From positions 1-64,000 of the forward strand of contig NZ_JAOTEN010000003.1 of assembly GCF_025628965.1 (NCBI RefSeq): 64,000 nucleotides of DNA, given 5' to 3'. The position numbers and the translations under genes are program-made. Under the pieces are notes generated by a model that was given only the letters and a program-made list of their open reading frames with translations, did no database searches and had not been told where the DNA came from. Positions 18,301 to 29,100 of the stretch are shown piece by piece. The stretch's first letter is position 1. Each line of letters opens with the position of its first letter. This DNA comes from Chryseobacterium gilvum (GTDB taxonomy: Bacteria; Bacteroidota; Bacteroidia; Flavobacteriales; Weeksellaceae).

Positions 18301-21300
18301 CTTCTCAAAATATCTTTTGCTTCCAGATAACACCCCGGCGTATTTACTTCTCCGGCCATCATTTCCATGGGGTCGGTAAAATAATACAAATCGTGATTTT
18401 GATTCTTTGCAAAATTCACAATCAATGCAGCACCTGAGCTACGACCGGCACGACCCACTCGCTGCAAAAAATTAGATGGCAATGGCGGAATGCTGTTGTT
18501 GTAAGCTGTATTCAGGTTGCCAATATCAATACCCATTTCCAAAGTGCTGGTTGCCACCAATGCATTTACGGAGTTGAACTTGGGTCTTTGTTTAAAGTCC
18601 ACTTCCAATCGTTCTCTTACCTTTCTTTCCAGCAAACCGGTATGTTCCCTCGCAAAAACCCTTGGCGTTCGGTTTCTGTTGTAAACTTCTTTGTAATAAT
18701 TGTTTTTTACTTGTGTGCTCAGTTGGTAATGTCCTGTACAACGATAATTCACACAGCTTCCATCTACAATTACGGCTGCATCATCATAAGTATATTGAGC
18801 GTCTTCGCACACATCGCAATGGTACAGTTTTATGTTTTTATGAATCCAAATGGCATCTGGAGCTATACTATAATTTTCTTGTTCGCCTGCAGTGACGGTA
18901 TTGAAAATACCTACTTTCACAACTGCCTGCGTCCATTGTTCAAAAAACTCATTTACAAAATCTATTGTAACGGCGGCTTGCGGAAAACTTTTTTGAAAAT
19001 AGGAATGAAACCAATTGGATGTTTTGGCACGGGTGGTATCCAGCAAATTTTCTCTGGCTTGCTGATTCGTCAATACCCGGGGAATACGAGAATATTTTGC
19101 GAATTTTTGGTTCAGAAAATGGCGGCCATCTTTCTCCCAATTTAAATTCCATATCTTCGGCTCATTTCTAAATTTAGAAAGATACAAATGGTCTATCGCA
19201 CCACGATTACGGGCTCTGTGCAAAATAAGATTGGTGAATTTTATAAATGCATCTCTACCAATTGTACCGCTTACATCGTTTTGGGTAATCCAATTTGCAA
19301 CCTCACCCCAGGTTTTGTGTAGTTTTTCTTTATCAAAATAAACCGATGAGGCACCTGTTTTTTCCAGCGTACGACCAATTTTTGAGTTGAAACCAAACTC
19401 TGAGTAAATTTCCCATTGTATCCTGCAATCAAACTCTTTTAAAAAATGAGGAGCATATTTTGTACCGAGCAAAAAATCTTTGGGAGAAGATTTCCCGATA
19501 TAATCTTTTGGAAAAAAACGATAGAGATAACCATTCAGCGATTCCTTCCCGGTTTCGTCGCCATTTTGTTTCCAATATTCTATAAAAGCATTGGCCAGCT
19601 CATCTAAACGTATAGCTCCTTCTTGCTCATTAATCACTTTTTGTACCGAAGCTCTTAAGGCAAAACGATAATTTCTGCCTTCCACAAAACCAGCCTGGTG
19701 TGCCGCATCCTGCACAGAATTGGTAAATGCCAGAATTTTCCGCTCTTGATCGGTTGCCGCATCCAAATCGGTGGCCAAAGTTTGGCTAATGGCAATGGAG
19801 CTTAATGTAGGGATTTTGGTTCCCACAATAGCCATAGTTCCGCTGGTATTGCAACATGGGCAAATGTCTTCTATTTTATTTTCTTTAAGTTTCCGTAATG
19901 CCTGTATGCCCAATCCTTCATCGTCTTTATCCAGAATTTTGAGCGTGGTGGCATTTATTTTTATAGAAAGATTATCGTCGGGTTGATAGCCCGTTGCCGA
20001 AAAATCGTCGTAAGAAAGCTCATTTTCCTGCAATAGGAAATAGACATTTTTATTTTTCGAAAAATATTTTTCGTACACCTCGTTGATGTCTTTTGTGAAA
20101 GCATCACTGTTTTCCAGCTTCACACCCAGCCAGCCAGAGCTATTGCATTCCCGGCAATACCAAGGTGGCAAGGCAGCTATTTCTTGCTTTGCATCCACCT
20201 GGTCTCTAAACGAAAATGCGGCATTTTTCTCCAGCGTATATTGTACTCCGCTCAATTCCCGCACCCAAAGTTGCACCTGCAAATACATAAATGGCGACCG
20301 CGGATTATCAATATCTTTTGCTTCAGAAATGATGGCGAAGAGCGATTCTAATACTCGTTCTTTGGGATTATATTGATGTGTTTGGTTCCATTGTGGGATG
20401 CTTCGGTAGGCTTCGTTGAGTATAGATAGCTCCCGGATAACATCGGCTACCAGTTGTATGCCTTTATTTTTATTGATAACCGAAACCAAATCCCGTACAA
20501 TTTTCAGCTTCAATAATCCTTGCGATAATTTGCTTTGGTCAAGTTTCCAGATTTCGATATTTTGTTTGATGAAGGCTTCAAAACCATACTGTTCTGTATA
20601 AACCAAATCATCTAAAACTGCGGTATCTGGAATATAATCATCCAAATCTGATTCTGCTTCAAAAAATTGTTGTGGCGTGATTCTGTTTTCGGTAATGATG
20701 GCATCAGTGGTAATGGCTTCGCCAAAAACTTTGGAAGCATAGTCTGCCAACAATGCCGGTGCGTCTGCTCCTGAACCAATGGTAGCCGAAGTTCCCACTG
20801 CACACAATTGGTGTGGCGGCAGTTTTAATTTTAATTTAAGTCTTCTTATTAAATTGGCAACGTCGGTTCCTTGTGCACCATCATAGGTGTGCAATTCATC
20901 TAAAACCAAAAACTGAAACAGGGAAGTATCTTGCAGATTATAAGACCATAATTTGTGAAAGTTATGCTTCATCAATGCATAATCCAACATTTTAAAATTG
21001 GTCAAAAGAATATCGGGTGGCGAATCTAAAATACTATCTCGGTGTTCAATAATGTGGTTTTCGCCCATCACTTTTGGGAACTGTCCTTTTGGGCCATTGC
21101 CTTCGCCAATAAAAAGTCCGGCTCTTATTTTTCCTTTCAGGCGGTCATCTTCGGCTATCATTTCGGCCAAACGTTTAGCTTGGTCGGTAGCCAAAGCATT
21201 CATCGGGTAGAGAATAATCACTTTCACACCTGGACGATGCTGATGCTGAAAACAATAATCTAAAATAGGGTAAAGAAAAGATTCGGTTTTTCCCGAGCCT

Positions 21301-21611
21301 GTTCCGGTGGTTACAATGGTGGCTTCGGGCAATTTTCCTTTGGTCGCCAATTTTGTCCAGGCTTTTACCTGATGGTCATACGGTGGCCATGTTGGTTTTA
21401 TGGTCAACGGGATTTTTTCAATTTCGTGGGCTTCGGCTTTTACAAACCGGAGTTTTAAAGACACAAACGGCCCTTTGAACATGCCTTTTGTGGGGTGTTC
21501 TATAAAATCTTCAAAAGCTTTTGCCACTTTCTTTTTACGGAATGTAAAAGTAGCTTGCAGATAAGATTTGATAGATTCTTGTATTTCTATGGCTTGTTGT
21601 AGGCTCAGCAT
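15351..21611 (-). CDS. Giant DEAD/DEAH helicase with DUF1998 and C-terminal Vsr-like domain (DrmA/DrmB-like)
   Basis: 2086 residues. The SF2 core has Walker A TGTGSGKT (102-109), DELH (238-241), GTSATIGS, and a C-terminal helicase domain with STLEMGIDIG and QRVGRAGRS. Zinc-binding Cys clusters occur in the middle (CRECNSSGW, CPCCNTSG) and later (CSKCDH, CPKCGD). The DUF1998/MrfA-type module is near the end (GGTGYLEQLF, CSCQLDAHDGCYKC). The last ~350 residues include RTDFLIVCG and KKIAVYLDGFQYHAS, resembling a Vsr/DUF559 endonuclease fold. It combines what DISARM systems often split into DrmA (helicase) and DrmB (DUF1998). It sits 3 bp after the DUF3883 gene in one operon. Confidence 0.88.
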   Translation of the reverse strand: MLSLQQAIEIQESIKSYLQATFTFRKKKVAKAFEDFIEHPTKGMFKGPFVSLKLRFVKAEAHEIEKIPLTIKPTWPPYDHQVKAWTKLATKGKLPEATIVTTGTGSGKTESFLYPILDYCFQHQHRPGVKVIILYPMNALATDQAKRLAEMIAEDDRLKGKIRAGLFIGEGNGPKGQFPKVMGENHIIEHRDSILDSPPDILLTNFKMLDYALMKHNFHKLWSYNLQDTSLFQFLVLDELHTYDGAQGTDVANLIRRLKLKLKLPPHQLCAVGTSATIGSGADAPALLADYASKVFGEAITTDAIITENRITPQQFFEAESDLDDYIPDTAVLDDLVYTEQYGFEAFIKQNIEIWKLDQSKLSQGLLKLKIVRDLVSVINKNKGIQLVADVIRELSILNEAYRSIPQWNQTHQYNPKERVLESLFAIISEAKDIDNPRSPFMYLQVQLWVRELSGVQYTLEKNAAFSFRDQVDAKQEIAALPPWYCRECNSSGWLGVKLENSDAFTKDINEVYEKYFSKNKNVYFLLQENELSYDDFSATGYQPDDNLSIKINATTLKILDKDDEGLGIQALRKLKENKIEDICPCCNTSGTMAIVGTKIPTLSSIAISQTLATDLDAATDQERKILAFTNSVQDAAHQAGFVEGRNYRFALRASVQKVINEQEGAIRLDELANAFIEYWKQNGDETGKESLNGYLYRFFPKDYIGKSSPKDFLLGTKYAPHFLKEFDCRIQWEIYSEFGFNSKIGRTLEKTGASSVYFDKEKLHKTWGEVANWITQNDVSGTIGRDAFIKFTNLILHRARNRGAIDHLYLSKFRNEPKIWNLNWEKDGRHFLNQKFAKYSRIPRVLTNQQARENLLDTTRAKTSNWFHSYFQKSFPQAAVTIDFVNEFFEQWTQAVVKVGIFNTVTAGEQENYSIAPDAIWIHKNIKLYHCDVCEDAQYTYDDAAVIVDGSCVNYRCTGHYQLSTQVKNNYYKEVYNRNRTPRVFAREHTGLLERKVRERLEVDFKQRPKFNSVNALVATSTLEMGIDIGNLNTAYNNSIPPLPSNFLQRVGRAGRSSGAALIVNFAKNQNHDLYYFTDPMEMMAGEVNTPGCYLEAKDILRRHFTAYCFDSWTSQNPNQDGIPTFVRDLKVQSQDLLGETFFINRLSKFIAENSSLLKTDFLKQYDERIKEQIFPEIETALQSGSFYSELLNVFIQIKEEIFFLEKRKKDIDNEVTTLSLAKGDPLFDEYVKEKKNLNGIKKSIVARNVLEHLTNEGVLPNYAFPETGVRLNAHVLSSKVEESTTLNPDKDFEIVRSASQAIKELAPENYFYTQGYRFEISGVNTFDWSDQANFHQKRFCSKCDHIETAALSKASNCPKCGDASWSSSSNVHRFLKMTNVKSFNNAAKASLSDTNDERDKQQYQVMDHVLLDTKTSEGAWILKDIPFGIEYVKSAVITSVNYGRKDGNDARKIRINDTEALTKGFVTCKHCGKSVSATHLIQETKDFHYGYCKHKGVRYDAGNTAVFEELYFFREMQTEVLKIVLPIQEFNSEADIRMFQAGLELGLKKYFKGNPGHIHIQPYREFNQNTDKFDRFLLLYDTIPGGTGYLEQLFDYKEFTLLLHLGYEAIRDCSCQLDAHDGCYKCIYSYGNQYNRADLSRSRAEKWFAKIYEKTEEWVLNNNGLTSITNSGKIEESELEERFIKLLSIYIAQQKGCSFIEKKENGTVYYEMQLNDGDTKALYWIRPQVVLGPKDGIEFSTRTDFLIVCGSYNYQGKEYRDSTKKIAVYLDGFQYHASEEHNVFERDIKIRKAIVEQQQYTTCTLTWDDLNLFQQQLNGDKKAEDELSQLFDTNFSLNYQKLLQTLTAEERVNYALGKNNVQRLLQGMTQPSIIWNKSWHLYLGSWTKKFMEPSFNPEQFSLVVTGKLTQDSYIKENRIKDFNALIPVQYDATFLFCEWNIWVNIGQQKVLSTITLNEFQNIDKSQWKLYWSLFNVFQSSDETKFDNETEDEIIVDWENEVVGMYESYLHSIIKKAIEKGFITKSNADYLDSWLDEEGNVLADADLVLSDLKIAIQPSTLESEQVFRNAGFKIYSKEEVGSIIL

Positions 21612-21614
21612 TTC

Positions 21615-24600
21615 TTAATCTTTGTTTTCATTATCGTTTAATTTATAATGTATCTTGTATTCCGTTGTTTCAACAGTAAACTTATCATTACTTTCAAAAC
21701 GTTCGTCACCTAAGTTAAATAAACTTTTTATAATGTAAATTCCATTTTCATTTACAATTGCAACATCATATTTATCAGCATTTTCTGTACACAATGCTGT
21801 GTTTTTTTCGTCTTTACTTAAGAAAAAATATCCGCCGGAATCTTTTTTCACTTCCAATAAACGCCATTGCACATCATCATCCTTTTTATACTCAAAATCA
21901 TAATGTTTACCATCGGTTTTTTTTGAAACATGATTGACTACATAACCATTTTTTTCCAAAGATTTCTTAACCCGATTTTCTTGCTTCTTTCCGGATGACG
22001 CATTCTGTCGATTTACTTTCGATGTATGTGATCCGCCTCCACTAGATCCGCTATTGGTTGCAGAAAACGTGATGCCTGATGCGCCAGTTGTTCCTTCGAA
22101 AATAGCTAAGATATCCTCCTCATCATCTTCCAATTCATTACTTAAACTCTCTGAATTTTCTTCTTGGAAGGTATCACAAACAGATTCAACCTGTTCTTCA
22201 AATCCTTCAAAATGCATCAAACTGAACAGATAACGATCCTGATTTTTAATTAATTTAATCATGTCTTCCAAGCTGTCACCAAACGAATATTTGCTGATCA
22301 AAGAATCATATTTTGCACTTATATGCATTTTGTTTGTCATAACATCATCCAAATTCACAATAAATTTTTCAAGTGAAAGTTGTTTGATTGCAGCTAAATA
22401 ATTACTATTTAAACATACTTGTTCATGCAATTGCAAAGAGCTATAAATTTCATGTTTACTATCTTCAAATTGACGCGCTTTTTCATAAAAAGTCTTTTTC
22501 AATTCATCGCCGGAACTATCGTTGGCTTGTTTCCAAAGCAATTGCTCAATATGAGATAAATGATCTTTTATCAAGTTATCAATATTATTAAGATGCCATG
22601 ACTCTATAGCTTTTGGATGAATAAGTTCGTTTATGTTTACATTACAATAATCTTGTACCCATTTCAAAAAATCAATGGCAATTGAATGAGACCAATTTTC
22701 AAAATCTAATTTGTGATAACCTTCCGGCAATGTATTTTTAGCAAGTTGTTCTATTGCAATTTGCATTTCTGAATCTGTATCATAATCAAAAAATTCATTT
22801 GGAAAAACTTTTTTCCAAAAATCTGTTTCTTGTTGGCTTATGCCTAACAATTGTTGGGCTGATATTATTAAGTCATCTTTTTCATCTGATTTCAAAATAT
22901 GCAGCGTTTCCTGAATCCCATCTTTAAAGATTCTTCTAAATGTTTTATTTTGATCAGCTATTTTAAATGTTACACAAATAATCTCTGCAATTACGTCGCA
23001 AAATAGCGGATCTCTCTGCAAGTTTTCCAATTGAACATCCGTAGAGTAACGAAGTATTACCTCATTATCTTTCGGAATAAAATCAAAATCTTTAAATGGA
23101 AATATTTCATCGTTAACGCTATAATTTGCTTTTTTAACGAGATGAATTTGCAGTTTTTTTAAGTTCTTAGCTGCATCCTTTTTATCGCTATCTTTTGTCA
23201 ACATATCTAACCGATAACAGAGCAAATACGGTTTTAACTTTGTGAGATAACTAGATAATTCTTTATTAAATGGGTGTTCTTGTTCAATGTCGAACTGGAT
23301 GTTGTTTACAATATCCTTAATCAGTTTTACTCCAAAGAATTTCGCTACTCTATTTTCGCCTGTACGTTTGGGCAAATTGATAAACCAATACTGATTTAGT
23401 AGCTGTTGAGGAAGCATTTTATTATCAGAATAATATACTTCTTCTACTGGTCTCGTTTCATAATCCTTTCCTAAACCACCTTTTCTTGAGATATAATTTA
23501 TGCCATCAAAATTTATTTCATAATCTTTTAATTGAGTTTCTTCATTTTCTTTGAAATACTCATGCAAGAGTTTATAAAATGATTGGCTATTCTGTGAAAT
23601 ATCATTTTGCTGATTCTTTAAAATTGAATATACCTGATTTGGCTTTAGATTGTTAAAAGAACTTTTGATATACAATAAGTCCAAAATTTCTCGAACTTTG
23701 TAGTCTGGAATAGTTAGTAATTTGAAAAAATCGTCATCAACATTTATGCTTTTGAATGAGCTAATTCCGTCAATCGAATTAGAACCAAAAATATTTTTAG
23801 TTATTCCTGATTTTAAAATTGTATGTAGGATGTAAGAGGGCTTTTGTTCAATGTATTTTTTGTCCCTTCCAAATTCAAAGGAAATTTCATCTTTATTAAT
23901 CCACCTCAATTGTTCTAAGAAAAAATCATCTTTTGCTATCCATACAATTAATTTTTCTATCGAAAAATAGTTGTTTTGTAAAATGTCAAATAATTTTGTG
24001 ATATCTGTAACTTGATATGTTTTATATACATCATCTCTTTGACCTTTTTGTAATGACAATATAAAATTGCTGTAGTCATCTGCTTCCCATCTACCTAAGC
24101 TTTTTGAAATTGTTTGGTATTTCGTCATCCGATTCACATTCAACCATGTGAAAAAATTAGAGATGGTTTCTCCATTATTATCCAAACCATATGCTTCAGC
24201 CGATGCCAGATATTGATTATTACCAAATACGCTTTCAAATATGAACTCTGTATCCGTTCCACATGGAAATTCTTTACCAAAATAGAGGTCTTCAGAATGA
24301 ACAATACTTCCATCCCTCGCAAGCAATGGGATTTTCTCAATAGTACTTAGATTTCCTTTTCTATCTTCATTGGTTTTATAAATGGAGAACAAAGACATTA
24401 CCATAAGTCGCACTATTTCCGAATCTTCATCTACAGCTATTATTTTCTTTGTTTCGCTTATAATATGTTGTATAACTCCTGTTATATCATCCAAACCAAT
24501 ATTTACCACTGGGTCTAGCAAACGTTTTATAGCTCTTGCATCGCCACTTTCATTTTCTCTTTGTTCTTGTGTTATTTCATCCTTAAATTCTTTTCGTATG

Positions 24601-26177
24601 CTGTCAAAAAGTTCAACAGAAATAAACTCTACATCATTGATATAATCAGGAAAAATAAATTCTGTACCCTCTGTATTTTTTGTAAAGACTTTTATTTTTT
24701 CCGAAACTACTAATTCTTCTTTATTGGTAAGGAGTGGCAACAGCATATTGGAGTCATGTAATTCTTTGAAATGATATTGCTCTCTTATAGCTAATATTCC
24801 TATTAATGCCACTCTTTGATTTAAAGTTAAGATTTCTTTAATCTCCGATACAGCATGATAAAATGCATGAGGAGTAAATCGTTTGTTTAAATGTATTTTT
24901 TTTTCTTCGATTGGTAATCCTAACTTTCTAAAAGCGTCACCATATCCGTTATCAATCACCCATTGCGAAAATTGTTCGCCATGATAAATCACTTCTTCCT
25001 TTTTCAAATATTCCTGATTTACTGTTGGATAGACGCTTATTGTTTCCCTATTTTTAATCAATTCAGCGTAGAATAGTTCCAGCACCTTACGTTTTGTATT
25101 GTTGGCAGCTGTTAAAAATTGATAAGCTTGCCAATCTGCTGTTTTCTTCTTCAATCGTTTATCAGCAATATCTCCCAAACTGGTAACAATCTCATGCAAA
25201 ATATATTTATTCGCATTTGTTTCATTAATTTCCTTTCTACTGCTGTTCAAATCAAATGTAGCATGTATAATGCAGGGCAATTGCGTGTAAATATCAGTAG
25301 GAAAATAGTTGTAAAATTTTCCTTCTACAGACATATCATCTTTCCATGCTATGGCATACTTGAACTTACTCGTCTTTGCGTTATCATCGAAAGTCCTGCT
25401 TCCGCTTCTATAAATATTCCAATGGCTATTGTTGATGATGATTTGGTTTTCTTCATCTTTTCTTTTTTGTAAATCAATTTGCACCACACCATCTATCAAT
25501 ACTATCAATTGTTTGATATTGGGTAAGAATAATAAAATTTCTTCTGTAATTTCTGCAATCTGCTTTTCAATTGCTCCTATCTCTTCTTTTTTAACATTCA
25601 ACACAATATTTGTAACCACATCCTGGTTACTATCGTTATCAATCATTTCTGGAAATGCCAGTGCCGCAATTGGTATTTCATCTGGTCGCAACTTTTTTGC
25701 CTTTACTTCAGCGTTGATTGTGAGGATAACTTTTTCAGAATCTGCAATATGCTGCTTAAAGTATGTTTGAGAATAACTTTCAGAAAATCGAAAACTTACT
25801 GTTTGGGTGTGAATACTTACTGTATTTACCCAGCTTAATATTGATCTAAAACCTAATCCTTTATTACCAATATATTCTTCTTTGTTTTTTGTAGAATTGC
25901 CCGTAAACATTAGAGATTTTACACCTTCTAAACTGAAGGCATCTCCATTATTTTTAATACTTAATACGCAATTTGCTGTATCAAGTTCGATTCTTAAAAT
26001 ATCGCTTTTGGCATCATCAGCATTTTGCATCAACTCTAATAATTGCCTCCCTTCGTAATCTTGCACAGTTTGTTTTTCTTGGTTGTATCCAGAAAGTAAA
26101 ATGGGCGGATCATTACGATATGTTTCTGTTCTTGTCTTTATTTCTTCTTCAATCCCTTGTTTGTTTAAAGTATTCAT
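21615..26177 (-). CDS. Sacsin-like GHKL ATPase with C-terminal DUF3883 domain
   Basis: 1520 residues. The N-terminus is a GHKL/Bergerat ATP-binding fold: N-box ELMQNADDA (48-56), IKNNGDAF (74-81) and IGNKGLGFRSI (103 on). This is the arrangement of sacsin-N-terminal ATPase-like proteins. A long middle region has no recognised domain. A Ser/Gly linker leads to the C-terminal DUF3883 domain (ENRVKKSLEKNGYVV, YDFEY, LLEVKK), whose D...ExK pattern suggests a PD-(D/E)XK-related fold. Its start is 14 bp from the stop of the methylase gene. Such proteins recur in defence islands; here it probably is a core subunit of the DISARM-like system. Confidence 0.88.
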   Translation of the reverse strand: MNTLNKQGIEEEIKTRTETYRNDPPILLSGYNQEKQTVQDYEGRQLLELMQNADDAKSDILRIELDTANCVLSIKNNGDAFSLEGVKSLMFTGNSTKNKEEYIGNKGLGFRSILSWVNTVSIHTQTVSFRFSESYSQTYFKQHIADSEKVILTINAEVKAKKLRPDEIPIAALAFPEMIDNDSNQDVVTNIVLNVKKEEIGAIEKQIAEITEEILLFLPNIKQLIVLIDGVVQIDLQKRKDEENQIIINNSHWNIYRSGSRTFDDNAKTSKFKYAIAWKDDMSVEGKFYNYFPTDIYTQLPCIIHATFDLNSSRKEINETNANKYILHEIVTSLGDIADKRLKKKTADWQAYQFLTAANNTKRKVLELFYAELIKNRETISVYPTVNQEYLKKEEVIYHGEQFSQWVIDNGYGDAFRKLGLPIEEKKIHLNKRFTPHAFYHAVSEIKEILTLNQRVALIGILAIREQYHFKELHDSNMLLPLLTNKEELVVSEKIKVFTKNTEGTEFIFPDYINDVEFISVELFDSIRKEFKDEITQEQRENESGDARAIKRLLDPVVNIGLDDITGVIQHIISETKKIIAVDEDSEIVRLMVMSLFSIYKTNEDRKGNLSTIEKIPLLARDGSIVHSEDLYFGKEFPCGTDTEFIFESVFGNNQYLASAEAYGLDNNGETISNFFTWLNVNRMTKYQTISKSLGRWEADDYSNFILSLQKGQRDDVYKTYQVTDITKLFDILQNNYFSIEKLIVWIAKDDFFLEQLRWINKDEISFEFGRDKKYIEQKPSYILHTILKSGITKNIFGSNSIDGISSFKSINVDDDFFKLLTIPDYKVREILDLLYIKSSFNNLKPNQVYSILKNQQNDISQNSQSFYKLLHEYFKENEETQLKDYEINFDGINYISRKGGLGKDYETRPVEEVYYSDNKMLPQQLLNQYWFINLPKRTGENRVAKFFGVKLIKDIVNNIQFDIEQEHPFNKELSSYLTKLKPYLLCYRLDMLTKDSDKKDAAKNLKKLQIHLVKKANYSVNDEIFPFKDFDFIPKDNEVILRYSTDVQLENLQRDPLFCDVIAEIICVTFKIADQNKTFRRIFKDGIQETLHILKSDEKDDLIISAQQLLGISQQETDFWKKVFPNEFFDYDTDSEMQIAIEQLAKNTLPEGYHKLDFENWSHSIAIDFLKWVQDYCNVNINELIHPKAIESWHLNNIDNLIKDHLSHIEQLLWKQANDSSGDELKKTFYEKARQFEDSKHEIYSSLQLHEQVCLNSNYLAAIKQLSLEKFIVNLDDVMTNKMHISAKYDSLISKYSFGDSLEDMIKLIKNQDRYLFSLMHFEGFEEQVESVCDTFQEENSESLSNELEDDEEDILAIFEGTTGASGITFSATNSGSSGGGSHTSKVNRQNASSGKKQENRVKKSLEKNGYVVNHVSKKTDGKHYDFEYKKDDDVQWRLLEVKKDSGGYFFLSKDEKNTALCTENADKYDVAIVNENGIYIIKSLFNLGDERFESNDKFTVETTEYKIHYKLNDNENKD

Positions 26178-26191
26178 ATAGTTTTTAGTTA

Positions 26192-29100
26192 TTAATTAGC
26201 TTTGAATTTCTCCTCAAAAAACGTCCACGCTCGTTTGTAATCTTCCACACGGTCGCATTTGGTGAATGGTGCGTGGTAGATGGTTTTTTCGCCGTGGTAG
26301 AGTTCGCTTTTGGTGATGGTGTGCTCGTAGGTTTCGCCGGCGGGCAAATTTTTTATTTTGTCCCAATCTGCACGATCGAGACCAACACCAACTAAACCTT
26401 TGCTGCAGGTAAACGCTATATTTCCTTTGGTATCGTACCAAGTATCGTCTTCGTTTTGTTGCAACACGGGGAACTGAATATTATACATCAAAATCAATTC
26501 TTCTACACTGAGGTTGAGTGCCAAAGCGGTAATGACATCTATTTCTACCAAAGCCATTCTGCGCTCAAAATAATTGCGAAGTGGAGTTTCCCAAGTCCAT
26601 TTGGGGCTTAAGGAACTAAATGGTTTTAAACGATTATCCTCTAAAGACCATTGCTCTTTTGCAAAAGCTTTTTGAAAACTTTCTTCCCACAGTGGTATGT
26701 AATATTTGTTAAGACAATTGAGCTGCAAAGTGCGGACAAACAATGCCGTTTTAAATTTATTTTCTATTCCTAAAGGTAAAGATTGGATTCTGCTACTTGC
26801 CAAATTTGCAGAACCCAATGTTTTAATATAAAAATCAAAAACCAATGAACTCGTCAGCCCAGTAAATTCTACCAGTTCTTCTTCTTCTTTGAAAATAACA
26901 CTTATGATTCCATTAATATGTGAAGTTTTAGGAGGAATTATAGCACCATTTAAAGTTCGTTCTCCAGATTGACTTAACATCGCTCGGAATGCCAACTTAT
27001 AATAGTTTAACCAACTATCTGAGCTGCCGTCTTTATGCTGAAAACCTTTTAGAAGATCTGCATATCCGGCCATTAATTTTTGCGGAATGTAATTTGTTCT
27101 TGCGAAATAATTAATATTTATATCTGATAAATTGATGGTGTTAAAATCATGGTGAATGTTGGATATTTTCTTTGGGCTTTTATAGAGCGGATTTGAAACA
27201 TAAATATGTGGCCCAGAATAAACCATTTCAAAGTTATCTATATTGGGGTATTGTGTTACTCGCTTAATATTCCCATTATTTACGTCTGCTGTTTCATCCC
27301 AACACACCGAAATTTTTGTGTCAATGTTTTGTAAAGATTTTGGAAACAACCCAATTTTTCTTATGACGTCTACAATTTCTTTAGCATGAATACTTACTAA
27401 TTTAGCACCTTCCCAATTCTCATGATTTTCAAAAGTATTCGAGAATAATTTCAAAATTTCTTCGTCTGTACGAATTAATCTGTTTTTGTGTCCGTTAATG
27501 TTCCAATCATATTTGTCATCTGTCGTTTTAATTTTCAGACCTCCACATAATTGATTGCCTCTATGAATCAAACTTGCTTCAATAGTTGATGGATGGAAAA
27601 GATTATTAATTGTCAAAAATGATACTCTATCTTTGGCTCCACTATAAATATTTATACCGTAAGTCACCCAGTGCAATATTTCTGGAAACAGTTTCTTCAC
27701 ATTAACAAACTGAAAATGAAATTTTAATCTTTTGTAAATTTCTTTTCTTAATTTATATCCACTTGAATCATCATAAGGACCTTCAGGATGGATCAACCCC
27801 AGAAATCCACTACCAGAAATCCAATGAAATCCATTTTCCAATATACACAGATACAAGTTTGATTTCATACCTTGCAATAATTCGTAATTTTGAAATCCGC
27901 TCATAAAAGTCACAATAGATTCATTTTCTATGCTTTCGGCAAAATAAAGGTTTTGCTGATGCGGAATTTTAAGAAAATCGGCTTGCAGTTTTTTCACGTG
28001 AGGTGCGGTTACTTTTCTAATTTCCAATTCGGGATAAATCTCACTCATCAAACCTTTTTCTTCAAAAGCAATCTTTAACCATGGTGGATTTCCCACGGCT
28101 ACATCAAAACCATTACGTTCTCTAAAAACTTCTATAAACTCCAGCTCATAATGGAAAAACTTGTATTGCCCGGCATATTGCTGTACAAGCTCAGCCCGCT
28201 CATTGGTAAACAAAGATGCAGTAGATTGTTTCAGTGCTGCTGCCAATTGTTTTTCCAGCTGTTTTTTGTCCTTTCGGTAATCACGAACGGTTTCGTCTGC
28301 TGGTGCTTCTAATATTGTGTTTTCTGTAATAGTAATGTTTAGCAATTGCTCCAAATCATTGTACCACTCATCTCTTGTGGGCAAATCTTGTGCATTGCGC
28401 ACATCCCAAAACCATAGACTGCACCAATAGTCCATCATTAATTTTAGTTTGTAATACGGTGCATTGGGTTTTAGGCGTTCTTGGGCAAACTGTTGTTTTT
28501 GTTCAAAAGTATAAGACTGAAAATCGATTTGCATTATCGCATTCGGGTTTCCAAAATACTGCGGATTGGTTTCAGTAATCAATCCAATATTTTTCTGAAT
28601 ATCGTAATGTGCCAACAACAACGCATCGATGGCTTTTGATAAACGTTGCACCCGCTGAAACTCGTCTTGCCGCAATGGTGCACAAAAATCACGTCGCCAA
28701 TCGCTCATGCGTTTTGCTTTTTCGGGGAAAGCGTCTTTTAATAATTTGATGTTTCCAGAAGAAGCCATTCCTGCATCAGGCAAAAGGAAATGGTAAATTT
28801 CATCGTCTTTTCTAATGATTTTTTCCTTCCCAAATTTCAAGTGTTTGGGTGCTAGCAACCACCATTCTTTTTTCTCAAATCGGCTTCCGGTTTTTCCGAT
28901 AGGTTCGTAAGAAAAATCTTTGTGTTTAAAAACCTTTAACCAAGAGCCAACCACGGCATTTCCTACACCCAAACGATAACCAAAGAAAGGTGTTTGCATA
29001 TCTTTATGAATCACATTGAGCCATAAAGAAAGTTTGCCCAGTTCTATGGCAGTAGGATTCAAATCGACCCCATACACATTGTTGAGGGCGATGTAGGCTT